From assembly GCA_035550055.1 (NCBI GenBank), contig DASZRO010000036.1, positions 1 through 49,014 on the forward strand: a stretch of DNA of 49,014 nucleotides, written 5' to 3'. The notes below the pieces were generated by a model. It was given only the letters and a program-made list of their open reading frames with translations, was not told where the DNA came from and did no database searches. Position numbers and translations under genes: made by a program. Shown here in pieces: positions 11,475-22,636 of the stretch (its first letter is position 1; every line of letters begins with the position of its first letter). This DNA comes from Mycobacteriales bacterium (lineage in GTDB: Bacteria > Actinomycetota > Actinomycetes > JAFAQI01).

Positions 11475-11918
11475 TCACGACGGACGTCCCGGACCGCGCT
11501 GCGCGTCGAGAGCGTGCTGGAGGATCACCACGGCGGCTGCGGCGTCGACCATCGACCGCGCCTCCTTCGCCCTGATCCCCGCCTGTTGCAGTCCGCGAGT
11601 CGCCTCGACCGTGCTGAGCCGCTCATCCACCATCCGAACGCTAACTGGCGCCACCCGCTCGGCAAGCACGGATGCGTATTCGCGAGCGATCTTGGCAGCC
11701 CTGCCTTCCTGACCGTTCATCGATCGGGGCAGCCCCACGATCACCTCCACGGCGTCGTGCTCGGCGACCAACCTCACGAGCTCGCCCAGATCACTCCCGC
11801 CGCGGTCGTCGCGGCGCAGCACGGCCAACGGCGTCGCCAGCACCCCGTCCGGATCGGACGCCGCAACGCCCACCCGCACACTGCCCACGTCGATGCCGAG
11901 CCGCACGCCCCGCCGCAC
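11475..11918 (-). CDS. ruvX: RuvX/YqgF, RNase H-fold resolvase-like protein
   Basis: A 147-residue protein of the YqgF family. The RNase H-fold acidic residues are seen in GIDVGSVRVGVA, in VGLPRSMNG, in VDERLST and near the C-terminal VDAAAAVVIL. Family members are linked to 16S rRNA 5'-end processing and to Holliday-junction-like cleavage; which role applies here is not decided by sequence. The GTG start overlaps the alaS stop (TAGTG), so it is coupled to alaS. Confidence 0.92.
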   Translation of the reverse strand: MRRGVRLGIDVGSVRVGVAASDPDGVLATPLAVLRRDDRGGSDLGELVRLVAEHDAVEVIVGLPRSMNGQEGRAAKIAREYASVLAERVAPVSVRMVDERLSTVEATRGLQQAGIRAKEARSMVDAAAAVVILQHALDAQRGPGRPS

Positions 11919-14593
11919 TAAAGACGCCCACTGACCTCGGTCGCAAGCGCCGCCAGAACCTCGTCGAGCTGGCCGACGTCCGTACCGCCGCCCTGGGCGA
12001 CATCGTCCTTGCCGCCGCCTCCACCGCCGAGCCGGCCAGCCATCGCCTTCGCGAACTCGCCCGCGCGCAGCCCGCGCTGGCGGGCCGCGTCGTTGGTCGC
12101 CACCACCACGACGGCTCGACCTTCCGAGACCGCGGCGACCGCCACGACGCCCGGTACGCCGGAGTCGAGCCTGCCCCTGACGTCGAGGGCCAGCCGGCGC
12201 AGGTCGTCGGCCGTCGTACCGTCCGGAGCCCGGTGGGCGACCACCAGGGCGCCGCCGGCCTGAGCGGCCTTGGCGGCAAGGTCCGCCGCGCCCGACAGCA
12301 CCGCCGCCCCACGAACCCGCTCGAGCTCCTTCTCCAGCTCACGCACCTTGCCGACCACGGCACCTACCCGGTCGACGAGGTCCTCCGGGCCGACGTTGAG
12401 CAACCCGGACAGCTGCGAGACCAGCAGGTGCTCGCGCGCCAGGGACGTGTACGCGTCCGCGCCGACGAGACCTTCGACGCGACGCTTGCCGGCGCCGATG
12501 GAGGATTCGCCGAGCAGCTTCACGACACCGAGCTGCGACGACCGGTGCGCGTGCGTGCCACCGCACAACTCGCGCGAGTAGTCGCCTACCTCGACCACGC
12601 GCACCTGCTCGCCGTACTTCTCGCCGAACATCGCGATCGCGCCGAGCCGTTTCGCCTCGTCCTGGCTCGTGACGAACGCATGGACGTCGAGGTCGGCGAG
12701 CAGGACCGCGTTGACCTCCGCCTCGATGTCGCTCAACACGCTGTCCGGTACGGCGTTGGGCGAGGCGAAGTCGAACCGGAACCGGCCGGCGTCGTTCTGC
12801 GATCCGGCCTGGCTGGCGTGCTCTCCCAGCGCGCGGCGAATCGCCTGATGCACCAGATGGGTCGCGGTGTGGGCCCGCGAGATGGCGCGGCGTCGATCCG
12901 GGTCGACGCGGGCGTGCAGCGAGTCACCGACCCGAGCCTCGCCCGACACCACCCGACCGCGATGGACGATCAGGTCGCCGAGCGGACGCTGCGCGTCGTA
13001 GATCTCGACGACGGTCCCGTCGGCGAGCTCCAGGGTCCCGTGGTCGGCAAGCTGGCCACCGCCCTCCGCGTAGAACGGGGAGCGGTCGAGGACGACCTCG
13101 ACGTCCGTTCCCGCGCCTGCGGCGGGCACCGGCGCGCCGGCCGCCAGCAGCCCGGCGAGCGTCGCCTCGGACTCGAGCGCCTCGTAGCCGGTGAAGCTGG
13201 TCGGGCCGCCGGACTCGAGCAGGCCGCGGTAGAGCGACAGGTCGGCGTGGCCCCCGCTCTTGCGCTCGGCGCTGTCCCGCTTCGCACGTTGCTGCTGCTC
13301 GGCCATCAGCCGACGGAACTCCGGCTCGTCGACGGTGAGGCCCTCTTCGCGGGCCATCTCGGTGACGAGGTCGATCGGGAAGCCGTGCGTGTCGTGCAGC
13401 AGGAACGCAGCATCACCCGGGACGACGGTGCCGCCGGCAGCACGCACATCGCGAGTGAGCCGCTCGAACATCGTCGAGCCGGCACGCAGGGTGGACAGGA
13501 ACAGCTCCTCCTCCTGAGCCACCACGGTGCGGATTCGGTCGGCGCCCTCGGCGAGGTCCGGGAACGACGGCGCGAGGACGTCGCTCGTGAGGTCGGTCAG
13601 CTCTGCCATCACCGGCCGGTCGACGCCGAGCAGGCGCAGAGCGCGGATGGTGCGACGCAGCATCCGGCGCAGCACGTAGCCGCGGCCTTCGTTGCCGGGC
13701 GTGACCCCGTCGGACACCAGCAGCGTCGAGGTGCGCGCGTGGTCGGCCACCACACGCAGCCGGACGTCGGACTCGTGGGCCGCGCCGTACGCCGTCCCGG
13801 TCGTCTCGCTCGCCCAGTCGAGCAGTGGCCGCATGAGGTCGGTCTCGAAGATGTTGTCGACGCCCTGCAGCAGCACCGCCATGCGGTCGACGCCCATGCC
13901 GGTGTCGATGTTGCGCTTGGGGAGCTCGCCGAGCAGATGGTCGACGTAGCCGTAACCTTCGCCCTCGCCGCGCACGTACTGCATGAACACGAGGTTCCAG
14001 ACTTCGAGGTAGCGCTCCTCGTCGGCGATCGGCCCGCCCTCGCGGCCGTATTCGGGCCCGCGGTCGAAGTAGATCTCCGAGCACGGCCCGCACGGCCCCG
14101 GCACGCCCATCGACCAGAAGTTGTCCTCGCGGTCGCGGCGTTGGACGCGCGTCTGCGGAACTCCGACCTCCTTGGTCCAGATCCGGTACGCCTCGTCGTC
14201 GTCGAGATAGACCGTCGGCCACAGCCGGCTCTCGTCGAACCCGAAGCCCCCGTCCGCGGTGCTCTTCGTGAGCAGCTCCCACGCCAGCGGGATGGCGCCC
14301 TCTTTGAAGTAGTCGCCGAAGGAGAAGTTGCCGGCCATCTGGAAGAACGACGCGTTACGGCTGTTGGTGCCGACGATGTCGATGTCCGCGGTACGCACGC
14401 ACTTCTGGATGCTGACGGCACGCGGGTACGGCGGCGGCTCGTGGCCGAGGAAGTACGGCTTGAACGGAACCATGCCGGCGTTGACCAGGAGCAAGGTCGG
14501 GTCGTCGGCGATCAGGGACGCGGACGGGACGCGGGTGTGGCCTCGCTCTTCGAAGAACCGCGTGAACCGTCCGGAGATCTCGGCGGTCTTCAT
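11918..14593 (-). CDS. alaS: Alanyl-tRNA synthetase
   Basis: An 891-residue class II synthetase that charges tRNA-Ala. The order is: N-terminal catalytic domain (motif 2 region NASFFQMAGNFSFGDYFKEG), tRNA-recognition region, editing domain with the zinc-site HTATH and CGGTHAHRSSQLG, then a C-Ala domain ending in a Gly-rich stretch (LGGGGGGKDD) that contacts tRNA. The start at 14593 overlaps the upstream small gene by four bases (ATGA); the frame continues to 14701 without a plausible protein. The N-terminus MKTAEISGRFTRFF matches relatives. Confidence 0.96.
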   Translation of the reverse strand: MKTAEISGRFTRFFEERGHTRVPSASLIADDPTLLLVNAGMVPFKPYFLGHEPPPYPRAVSIQKCVRTADIDIVGTNSRNASFFQMAGNFSFGDYFKEGAIPLAWELLTKSTADGGFGFDESRLWPTVYLDDDEAYRIWTKEVGVPQTRVQRRDREDNFWSMGVPGPCGPCSEIYFDRGPEYGREGGPIADEERYLEVWNLVFMQYVRGEGEGYGYVDHLLGELPKRNIDTGMGVDRMAVLLQGVDNIFETDLMRPLLDWASETTGTAYGAAHESDVRLRVVADHARTSTLLVSDGVTPGNEGRGYVLRRMLRRTIRALRLLGVDRPVMAELTDLTSDVLAPSFPDLAEGADRIRTVVAQEEELFLSTLRAGSTMFERLTRDVRAAGGTVVPGDAAFLLHDTHGFPIDLVTEMAREEGLTVDEPEFRRLMAEQQQRAKRDSAERKSGGHADLSLYRGLLESGGPTSFTGYEALESEATLAGLLAAGAPVPAAGAGTDVEVVLDRSPFYAEGGGQLADHGTLELADGTVVEIYDAQRPLGDLIVHRGRVVSGEARVGDSLHARVDPDRRRAISRAHTATHLVHQAIRRALGEHASQAGSQNDAGRFRFDFASPNAVPDSVLSDIEAEVNAVLLADLDVHAFVTSQDEAKRLGAIAMFGEKYGEQVRVVEVGDYSRELCGGTHAHRSSQLGVVKLLGESSIGAGKRRVEGLVGADAYTSLAREHLLVSQLSGLLNVGPEDLVDRVGAVVGKVRELEKELERVRGAAVLSGAADLAAKAAQAGGALVVAHRAPDGTTADDLRRLALDVRGRLDSGVPGVVAVAAVSEGRAVVVVATNDAARQRGLRAGEFAKAMAGRLGGGGGGKDDVAQGGGTDVGQLDEVLAALATEVSGRL

Positions 14594-14841
14594 GCCGCGG
14601 CGGGTCCAGAGTGATCGTCGGTTCGCGGGTCGTCGATGCCGAGCGCCTCGCGCAGCTCCGCTTCGCGCACTGCGGCGGTGTCCTGCACCAGCTGCCACCA
14701 TTCGGCGATGCGGCCGCCGACCCCGCCGGCTTGTTCGGCCATGCCCTTCGGGGTGAACCGCTGCGCCGCTTGGCTGACCTTGCGAACCGCGATCACGCCG
14801 ACGGTCGCGCCGACGGCGACGTAGAACATCCGGCGCACCAT
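14590..14841 (-). CDS. Small conserved membrane-associated protein
   Basis: An 83-residue protein with one N-terminal hydrophobic segment (FYVAVGATVGVIAV, residues 6-19), a basic stretch and an acidic, disordered tail. Such a gene sits between the DUF948 gene and alaS in many actinobacteria; it resembles the DUF6167 group, but this assignment is from memory of gene order and should be treated as tentative. The start overlaps the preceding stop by one base (TGATG) and the stop overlaps alaS, so it is translated as part of that unit. No function is known to me. Confidence 0.8.
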   Translation of the reverse strand: MVRRMFYVAVGATVGVIAVRKVSQAAQRFTPKGMAEQAGGVGGRIAEWWQLVQDTAAVREAELREALGIDDPRTDDHSGPAAA

Positions 14842-15290
14842 CAGCCGGCCTTCCGATCGGCCCGCCGCGCGGCGCGCTGCAGCTTCATCTCACGCTTCAC
14901 GGCCTCGCGGATGTCGGCGTCGTCGCGCTGCCGCATCGTCTTGCGCACGCCGTAGGAGAACGCGGCAACCTTGATCATCGGTGCGCCGAGAGTCGCCGAG
15001 AACAGGGCGCTCATCGCCCGGGCGTTCGTCGAGATCTCCTCGACGTTGGCGGCGATGGTGTCGACGCGGGCCAGCTCGGTGTTGACCTGGACCACCGACG
15101 TCGTGACCTCACCCAGCAACGGAACCGTCTGGTCGGTGACGCCGGAGACCAGCTTCGCCGCCTCGCCGATCACCTTGCCGAGCTTGACCAGGACGTAGGC
15201 GAGAAAGCAGACGAGCACGCCCCAGAAGATCGCGACGATCAGCCCCGCGACCTCTCCGCCGGACAGCCCGCCGCTGGCCTCGATCCCCAT
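14841..15290 (-). CDS. DUF948-type membrane protein
   Basis: A 149-residue protein with one strong helix (about residues 13-36), then a predicted coiled region (VTDQTVPLLGEVTTSVVQVN and onward) and a charged Arg/Lys-rich C-terminus. This matches DUF948-family proteins, which have a single anchor with long helices and no known activity. ATG start. It sits between rarA and alaS, as in many actinobacteria. Confidence 0.85.
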   Translation of the reverse strand: MGIEASGGLSGGEVAGLIVAIFWGVLVCFLAYVLVKLGKVIGEAAKLVSGVTDQTVPLLGEVTTSVVQVNTELARVDTIAANVEEISTNARAMSALFSATLGAPMIKVAAFSYGVRKTMRQRDDADIREAVKREMKLQRAARRADRKAG

Positions 15291-15296
15291 CGTTCC

Positions 15297-16652
15297 TCAG
15301 CTCTCGTCGGGACGGCTCGGGTCGCCGTCGCTACCCCGCCCCCGGACCGATTCCCGGAGCACGGCCAGCCGCGCAGTCGCGGCTCGTTCGGCGCCGTTGT
15401 CGGACGGGCGGTAGTACTCCCGGTCAGCGAGCTCCTCCGGCAGGTAGTTCTGCCGGACGACACCGCCCGGAAAGTCATGAGGGTATCGGTAGCCGCTGCC
15501 GTGCTGAAGACGTTTGGCTCCCGCGTAGTGCGCATCGCGCAGCGCGGCAGGCACCGGGCCGGCCTTTCCGGAGCGCACGTCCTCGCTGGCGGCGCCGATC
15601 GCCGTGGTCACCGCGTTGCTCTTGGGCGCGAGCGCGAGGTAGATCACCGCCTGCGCGAGGTTGAGCTTGGCCTCCGGCAAGCCCACGAGCTCCAGCGCGT
15701 GCGCAGCGGCGACCGCGACGCCCAGCGCATCGGGCTGGGCGAGCCCGACGTCTTCGCTGGCGAGGATCACGAGCCGCCGCGCGATGAACCGCGGGTCCTC
15801 ACCTGCCTCGATCATCCGGGCCAGGTAATGCAGCCCGGCGTCGACGTCGCTGCCCCGGATGCTCTTGATGAACGCACTGATGACGTCGTAGTGCTGGTCG
15901 CCCTCCCGGTCATAGCGGACGGCGGCCCGATCGAGAGCCTGCTCCAACGTCGCGAGCTCGATCGTCGTGCCGCCGCCGGCCTGTGTCGCGGCGGCCCCGG
16001 CTTCGAGGGCGGTCAGTGCGCGGCGGCCGTCACCCGCCGCCATCGTCACGAGGTGGTCGAGCGCGTCGTCGGCGATCGTCAACGTGCCGCCAAGCCCGCG
16101 CTCGTCGGCCAACGCCCGAGCGACGACCTCCGCCACGGCCGCGTCATCGAGCGCCCGCAGGGTGAGCAGGAGCGAGCGCGACAGCAACGGCGAGATGACC
16201 GAGAAGAACGGGTTCTCGGTCGTCGCCCCCACAAATGTGACCAGACCGGACTCGACCCCGGGCAACAGGGCGTCCTGCTGCGACTTGGTGAAGCGATGCA
16301 CCTCGTCCACGAACAGCACGCTGCGCTCACCGCCGAGGGCGAGCCGCTCCTTGGCCTCCTCGATCGCCGCCCTGACGTCCTTCACACCCGCAGTCACCGC
16401 CGAGAGCTCGACGAAACGTCGGCCAGTCGCCAGCAGGCGGGCGAGTGTCGTCTTGCCGGTGCCCGGCGGCCCCCACAGCAGGACGCTCGTCGCGGCACCA
16501 CCTTCGACGAGCTGCCGCATCGGCGACCCGGGGCCGAGCAGATGGTCTTGTCCGACGACCTCGTCGAGCGAACGCGGCCGCATGCGCGCGGCGAGCGGCG
16601 CGACCTTGCTCAGCACGCCCTCAGCGGCGACGCTGAAGAGGTCTTCGGCCAC
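15297..16652 (-). CDS. rarA: Replication-associated recombination protein RarA (MgsA), AAA+ ATPase
   Basis: A 451-residue AAA+ ATPase of the clamp-loader class that acts at stalled replication forks. Walker A is [12 protein letters not shown], Walker B is [10 protein letters not shown], and the arginine-finger region and C-terminal tetramerisation part ([27 protein letters not shown]) are complete. I chose the GTG at 16652 because the protein then begins [11 protein letters not shown], as relatives do. ATG codons at 16676 and 16685 are possible, but would overlap the start of the divergent plus-strand gene. No good ribosome-binding site is seen. Confidence 0.92.
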   Translation of the reverse strand: MAEDLFSVAAEGVLSKVAPLAARMRPRSLDEVVGQDHLLGPGSPMRQLVEGGAATSVLLWGPPGTGKTTLARLLATGRRFVELSAVTAGVKDVRAAIEEAKERLALGGERSVLFVDEVHRFTKSQQDALLPGVESGLVTFVGATTENPFFSVISPLLSRSLLLTLRALDDAAVAEVVARALADERGLGGTLTIADDALDHLVTMAAGDGRRALTALEAGAAATQAGGGTTIELATLEQALDRAAVRYDREGDQHYDVISAFIKSIRGSDVDAGLHYLARMIEAGEDPRFIARRLVILASEDVGLAQPDALGVAVAAAHALELVGLPEAKLNLAQAVIYLALAPKSNAVTTAIGAASEDVRSGKAGPVPAALRDAHYAGAKRLQHGSGYRYPHDFPGGVVRQNYLPEELADREYYRPSDNGAERAATARLAVLRESVRGRGSDGDPSRPDES

Positions 16653-16674
16653 GAAGAAAGGGTATGAGCCGCCC

Positions 16675-18078
16675 ATGACGGCCATGCGGTTGCGATCGTT
16701 CCTTGCCGCGGCCACCCTGCTCGCCGCAGGTGCCGGGCCGGCTGCCGCCGCCGTTGCACCCGCGACCGCGGGCGAGGCGCTGCCGGCGCACGCGCTCACC
16801 GCGGTCGGCAGCTACGCGGCGGACAGTGCCTACCCGCCCAAGTGCGGGGTGTGTCACCAGAACTACCCGTACGCGAACTGGGCGCTGATCGACGGCTACG
16901 ACCTTGCCGCCACCGCATCCGGTGCGCTCGAAGTGAGCCGGCTGCGTCCGAACTCGGGCGTGCTGGTCGTCGAGACGGTCGACCCCGCGACGTACCGCGT
17001 CACGTCACAGAAGACAATCCGGCTCTCCGGCGGCTGGAAGGTCGTCGACGACTATCTCGCCTCCGACGGCAGCCTCTACGTCCTCACGACGCACGCCAAC
17101 AACGACGACTCCGACGCCCGCGACGTCGTCGCGGTCCGGAAGTACGACGCGTCGCTCGACCAGGTCGGCATCGCCAAGCTCACCAGCGGGGCGATCTCCG
17201 GCGGCGTGAACTTCGCGCCCGCAACCGGCGCCCCGTCGATGGCGATGCTGGGCACGCATCTGCTCGTCAACATGTCTCGGCTCGTCTACGCCACGGCAGG
17301 CCCGGGCGAGCACCACGAGGCGTCGATGGCCTTCGTGGTCGACACCGCCACGATGACCGCGGCAGCGACGGCCTCGACGTACGTGTCGCACTCGTTCAAC
17401 CAATTCGTCACCACCGACGGGACGCTGGCCTACTTCCTCGACCACGGCGACGCCTATCCGCGAGCGCTCACTCTCGACGTCATCAAGGGCTATGACACCG
17501 GGCTTCCCGGCGTCTGTAGCGACTGCATGGTCAAGCGCCTCGAGATCCTGAAGTTCCCCGGCAGCGTCGGCGACAACTTCACCGGCGCGACCGCGAACGG
17601 ACTCGCCGTCGGACCTTCGGGAGTGCTGACCACCGGGGTCTCGGACCCGCAGGATCACCCACTCCACGGCGTCCGCGGCAACAAGCCGTCGTACCTGCCC
17701 AACGTCTATCTGCTGTCGACCGACGTCACCGCGGGCACCACGAAGTTCGAGTGGCTGACCCGCAACCCACCACGGACCAAGACCGACATCGTCGGCCAGC
17801 CGCGCATGACCCAGGTCGGCGCCGACGCCTTCGCAATCGTCTTCGACGAAGAGCTCGGCAAGCGCCGGTCGCTGCAGTACCGGCTCGTCAACTCCGCCGG
17901 TGCTGTCCTGGCCAGCCGCAGCTGGCCAGGGCTGCACTTCGGTGCGATCAGTCAGCCGGCGCTCGTCGCCGGCCGGCTGCTGTGGGTGGCGCCGCGAACG
18001 GGTGCCACAAGTGGCGCGGACTACCTCTACGGTCTGGACGTCGCGAACCCGACGAAGCCGACGCTGCTGGCGCGCTGA
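16675..18078 (+). CDS. Secreted protein with CxxCH motif, probably beta-propeller
   Basis: A 467-residue exported protein I cannot place in a named family. A basic N-terminus and a hydrophobic Ala/Leu signal peptide end near residue 25-35 ([10 protein letters not shown]). A CGVCH motif follows around residue 62, the pattern used for covalent haem c. A second pair, CSDC, lies near residue 282. The rest has repeating short beta-type segments with Gly/Asp turns ([34 protein letters not shown]), as in six- or seven-bladed propellers. With only four Cys, two structural disulfides are an alternative to haem. Starts at 16675 or 16684 are both possible. It is the only plus-strand gene between 23 kb and the left end, facing rarA and converging on aspS. 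Confidence 0.85.
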   Translation: MTAMRLRSFLAAATLLAAGAGPAAAAVAPATAGEALPAHALTAVGSYAADSAYPPKCGVCHQNYPYANWALIDGYDLAATASGALEVSRLRPNSGVLVVETVDPATYRVTSQKTIRLSGGWKVVDDYLASDGSLYVLTTHANNDDSDARDVVAVRKYDASLDQVGIAKLTSGAISGGVNFAPATGAPSMAMLGTHLLVNMSRLVYATAGPGEHHEASMAFVVDTATMTAAATASTYVSHSFNQFVTTDGTLAYFLDHGDAYPRALTLDVIKGYDTGLPGVCSDCMVKRLEILKFPGSVGDNFTGATANGLAVGPSGVLTTGVSDPQDHPLHGVRGNKPSYLPNVYLLSTDVTAGTTKFEWLTRNPPRTKTDIVGQPRMTQVGADAFAIVFDEELGKRRSLQYRLVNSAGAVLASRSWPGLHFGAISQPALVAGRLLWVAPRTGATSGADYLYGLDVANPTKPTLLAR

Positions 18079-18087
18079 CCCTCGTCC

Positions 18088-19820
18088 CTATTCGGAGATG
18101 ACGTCGATCCCGGCTTCCTTGCGCTGGTCGGGCGTGATCGGCGTCGGCGCGCCGGTCAGCGGGTCACCGCCGCTGGAGGCCTTCGGGAACGCCATCACCT
18201 CGCGGATGGCGTCGGTGCCGACCAGCTCGGCCGCCAGCCGGTCGATGCCGAACGCAATGCCGCCGTGTGGCGGCGGACCGTACTTGAACGCCTCGAGCAG
18301 GAAGCCGAACTTGTTCTGCGCCTCGTCACGGGTCAGCCCGATGGTGTCGAACACCCGCTGCTGCATCTCCCCGCGGTGGATCCTGATCGACCCGCCGCCG
18401 AGCTCCACGCCGTTCCCGACGACGTCGTAGGCCCGGGCCAGAGCGTGCTCAGGATCGACGTGGAAGGTGTCCGCCCAGTCCGCGGTCGGCCCGGTGAAGG
18501 GGTGGTGGACGGCGGTCCAGCCGCCGTCGTCCGTCGGCTCGAACATCGGGGCGCCGACGATCCAGAGGAAGCGCCACTCGCCCTCACGCAACAGGTTCTG
18601 CTGGCGCGCCACAGCGAGTCGCAATGCTCCGAGCAGCTCGAGCGTCGTACGACGCGGACCGGCCGCGAACAGGATCGCATCGCCCGCCCGAGCTCCCGCC
18701 GCCGCGGGAATCGCCTCGAGCCGATCGGCTTCGAGCTTCGTGATCGAGCCCCTCGGTTCGCCGTCCTCCGGGATCAGCAGCCAAGCGATGCCCTTCCCGC
18801 CGCGCGACTTCGCCCACTCCTGCCACTCGTCGAGCTCCCGCCGGCTGTAGGACGCGCCCCCGGGCACGACCACCGCTCCGACGTGTTCGGCCTGGAACAC
18901 CCGGAACTCGGTGCCGGACATCAGGTCGGTCAGGTCGACGAGCTCGAGGTCGCATCGCAGGTCGGGCTTGTCCGAGCCGTACCGACGCATCGCCTCCGCG
19001 TAGGTCATCCGCATGAACGGCGTCGGCAGCTCGACGTCGACCACCTCACGCCACAGCGTGGCCAGCAGCTCCTCGGTCAACGCGAAGATGTCTTCCTCGT
19101 CGAGAAAGGACATCTCGATGTCGAGCTGGGTGAACTCGGCGGTGCGATCCGCGCGGAAGTCCTCGTCACGGAAGCAACGCGCGATCTGGTAGTACCGCTC
19201 CAGACCGCCCACCATCAGCAGCTGTTTGAACAGCTGCGGCGACTGCGGCAGCGCGTACCAGTGGCCGGGTTGCAGCCGGACCGGGACCAGGAAGTCCCGG
19301 GCGCCCTCCGGGGTCGAGCGCGTCAGATAGGGCGTCTCGATGTCGAGAAAGCCGTGCGATTCCATCACCCGGCGAATGACCGACAGGATCTTGGCGCGGG
19401 TTCTGATCGCGCGCGCCGGCCCGGTACGACGAAGGTCGAGGTAGCGGTGTCGCCACCGAAGCGTCTCGTCGACGCCCGACTCGATGTCGTCGGAGCCCTC
19501 GATCGGGAACGGCACCGGCTCGGAAGAGCTGAGCACCGTCACCTCGGAGGCGACGACCTCGACGTCTCCGGTGGCGAGCGCCTCGTTCGTGTTGCCCTCC
19601 GTGCGTGCCGCGACCGTGCCCTTGACGCTGATGCACCACTCGCTGCGCAGTTGCGCAACCTCGGCGATGTCCCGGCAGACGACCTGCACGATGCCGCTGG
19701 CGTCGCGCAGGTCGATGAAGGTGACCCCGCCGTGGTCACGGCGACGTGCCACCCAGCCCGCCAGCGTGACGTCGGTGCCGACGTCACCGCTGCGAAGGCG
19801 GCCGGCCTCGTGGGTGCGGA

Positions 19821-19824
<4 letters not shown>
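18088..19824 (-). CDS. aspS: Aspartyl-tRNA synthetase (probably non-discriminating)
   Basis: A 578-residue bacterial-type class II enzyme. It has an N-terminal OB-fold anticodon domain, catalytic motif 2 ([18 protein letters not shown]), a GAD insertion domain (around residues 290-410) and motif 3 ([15 protein letters not shown]). The anticodon domain reads RRRDHGG; His at this place is associated with enzymes that charge both tRNA-Asp and tRNA-Asn, with Leu in the discriminating type. That would require GatCAB, which lies outside this window. GTG start overlaps the hisS stop (GTGA) after a strong AGGAGGAG. Confidence 0.95.
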
Positions 19825-21152
<1,328 letters not shown>

Positions 21153-21155
21153 CGC

Positions 21156-21848
21156 CTACAGGCCCCGGGTCACCGGCGGCAGGCGCTCGGCGCGCTCCTG
21201 CGCGAGCTCGACGAGGAACGGGTTCATCGCGCGCTCGCGACCGATGGTGGTCTCGGGACCGTGCCCGGGACGGACGACGAACTCGTCGGGCAGCCGCAGC
21301 GGGATCCGGCTCAGCGAGTCGAGGATCTCGGCGTACGAACCGCCTGGCATGTCGGTGCGGCCGATCGAGCCCGCGAACAGCAGGTCGCCGGAGAAGAAGT
21401 CGGTGCCGGCGGTGAACGTCACCGACCCCTTCGTGTGGCCCGGTGCCCAGTCCACCGCGAAGTCCATGCCGGCGAGGGTGAGCGTCTCGCCGTCGCTGAG
21501 CTCGCGGACGTCGCTGGGCTCGGTCCACTCGAGACGCCCGAAGATCGGCGTTCCGGGCGGCACGCCCAGACCCATCGTCGGGTCGGTCAGCATCGCGCGG
21601 TCGGCAGGGTGGATCAGGGCCGGGATGTCCTTGGCGCCGCAGACCGGCGCAACGGCCCACGTGTGGTCCAGGTGGCCGTGCGTCAACAGCACCGCCACCG
21701 GCGCAAGGTGGTGTGACGCGAGCACCTCGTCGAGGCGGTCCTCGGCGTCGACGCCCGGGTCGATCACCACACACTGCTCACCGCGATCGGGCGCGACCAC
21801 CCAGCAGTTGGTCTCGAAAGGCCCGGCAGGGAAGCCGACGACGAGCAC
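21156..21848 (-). CDS. MBL-fold metallo-hydrolase, glyoxalase II-like
   Basis: A 230-residue metallo-beta-lactamase-fold hydrolase. The zinc-binding motif THGHLDHTW is intact, with further ligands in DWAPGHTKGS and the C-terminal VRPGHGPETTIG. Members of this group are often annotated as hydroxyacylglutathione hydrolase-like, but actinobacteria commonly lack glutathione, so the substrate may be another thioester. GTG start with AAAGGA upstream. It heads the hisS-aspS unit, an order conserved in many actinobacteria. Confidence 0.88.
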   Translation of the reverse strand: MLVVGFPAGPFETNCWVVAPDRGEQCVVIDPGVDAEDRLDEVLASHHLAPVAVLLTHGHLDHTWAVAPVCGAKDIPALIHPADRAMLTDPTMGLGVPPGTPIFGRLEWTEPSDVRELSDGETLTLAGMDFAVDWAPGHTKGSVTFTAGTDFFSGDLLFAGSIGRTDMPGGSYAEILDSLSRIPLRLPDEFVVRPGHGPETTIGRERAMNPFLVELAQERAERLPPVTRGL

Positions 21849-21940
21849 GAAAGTCCTTTCAGGCGTCTTTCAGGCCAGCCTAGTCGGCGACCTCCTAGAC
21901 TCCCGAGTCGTTTGCCGTTGCAGATGAGCCGGAGGATCAC

Positions 21941-22633
21941 GTGGCGACCAGTCGACGTCGTGAGCGCGAGCTCGCGCGCCGCCGATACGAGCGCAGGCGT
22001 CAGGCCGAGATCGAACGCCGTGCGCAGGCCAAGCGCCGCAACACGATCATCGGGGCGGTCACCGGCACCGCCGTGGTCGTGGCCGTCCTGCTGATCCTGA
22101 CCTTCACCGTCTTCACCGGGGGCGGGTCCGGCAAGAAGGCCGGCGGTGCCGGCAGCACCGTGTCGCCGAGCGCGTCGACGTCGACGTCGCCGACACCCGC
22201 CGCGCCGAAGACCTGCGCGACCATCAAGCCGAACCCCCCGACCAAGGGCTCGCCCGTCGTGCCCCAGGTGAAAGGGCCGCTGACCGACAAGCTCGTCACG
22301 AAGGACGTCACCGTCGGCCACGGACCCGCCGCCAAGAAGGGGGCGACCGTCAAGGTCCTCTACACGGGCGTGTCCTGTGACACCGGCAAGGTGTTCGACG
22401 CGTCGTGGCTGCACCCGCCGGTGAAGACCTTCCCGGTCTCGCCGCTGGGGTCGGCCAGCGTGATACCGGGTTGGAACCAGGGCCTGATCGGCATGAAGGC
22501 CGGCGGCACCCGTGAGCTGATCATCCCGGCCGCACTCGGGTACGGCGCGGCCGGTCAGCCGAGCGCCGGCATCGAACCGAACGACACGCTGGTCTTCCTG
22601 GTCGAGGCCAAGTCCGTGAAGAACCCGAGCTAG
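21941..22633 (+). CDS. Membrane-anchored FKBP-type peptidyl-prolyl isomerase
   Basis: A 230-residue protein with a highly basic cytoplasmic N-terminus (about 33 residues), one helix (residues 36-60), a Ser/Thr/Pro linker, and an extracytoplasmic FKBP domain from about residue 120. FKBP hallmarks are VLYTGVSCDTGKVFDAS, VIPGWNQGLIGMKAGG and IIPAALGYG. It probably speeds proline isomerisation during folding of exported proteins. GTG start with GGAGG five bases upstream. It is followed three bases later by a cyclophilin gene, making a two-gene folding unit next to rel and divergent from the MBL gene. Confidence 0.92.
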   Translation: MATSRRRERELARRRYERRRQAEIERRAQAKRRNTIIGAVTGTAVVVAVLLILTFTVFTGGGSGKKAGGAGSTVSPSASTSTSPTPAAPKTCATIKPNPPTKGSPVVPQVKGPLTDKLVTKDVTVGHGPAAKKGATVKVLYTGVSCDTGKVFDASWLHPPVKTFPVSPLGSASVIPGWNQGLIGMKAGGTRELIIPAALGYGAAGQPSAGIEPNDTLVFLVEAKSVKNPS

Positions 22634-22636
22634 CGG

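Noticed and set aside
11672-14614. 980-codon plus-strand open frame
   Set aside because: Antisense to alaS; the composition is Arg/Val/Asp/Gly-rich and domain-free, as expected for an opposite-strand frame of high-GC coding DNA. alaS has every family motif.
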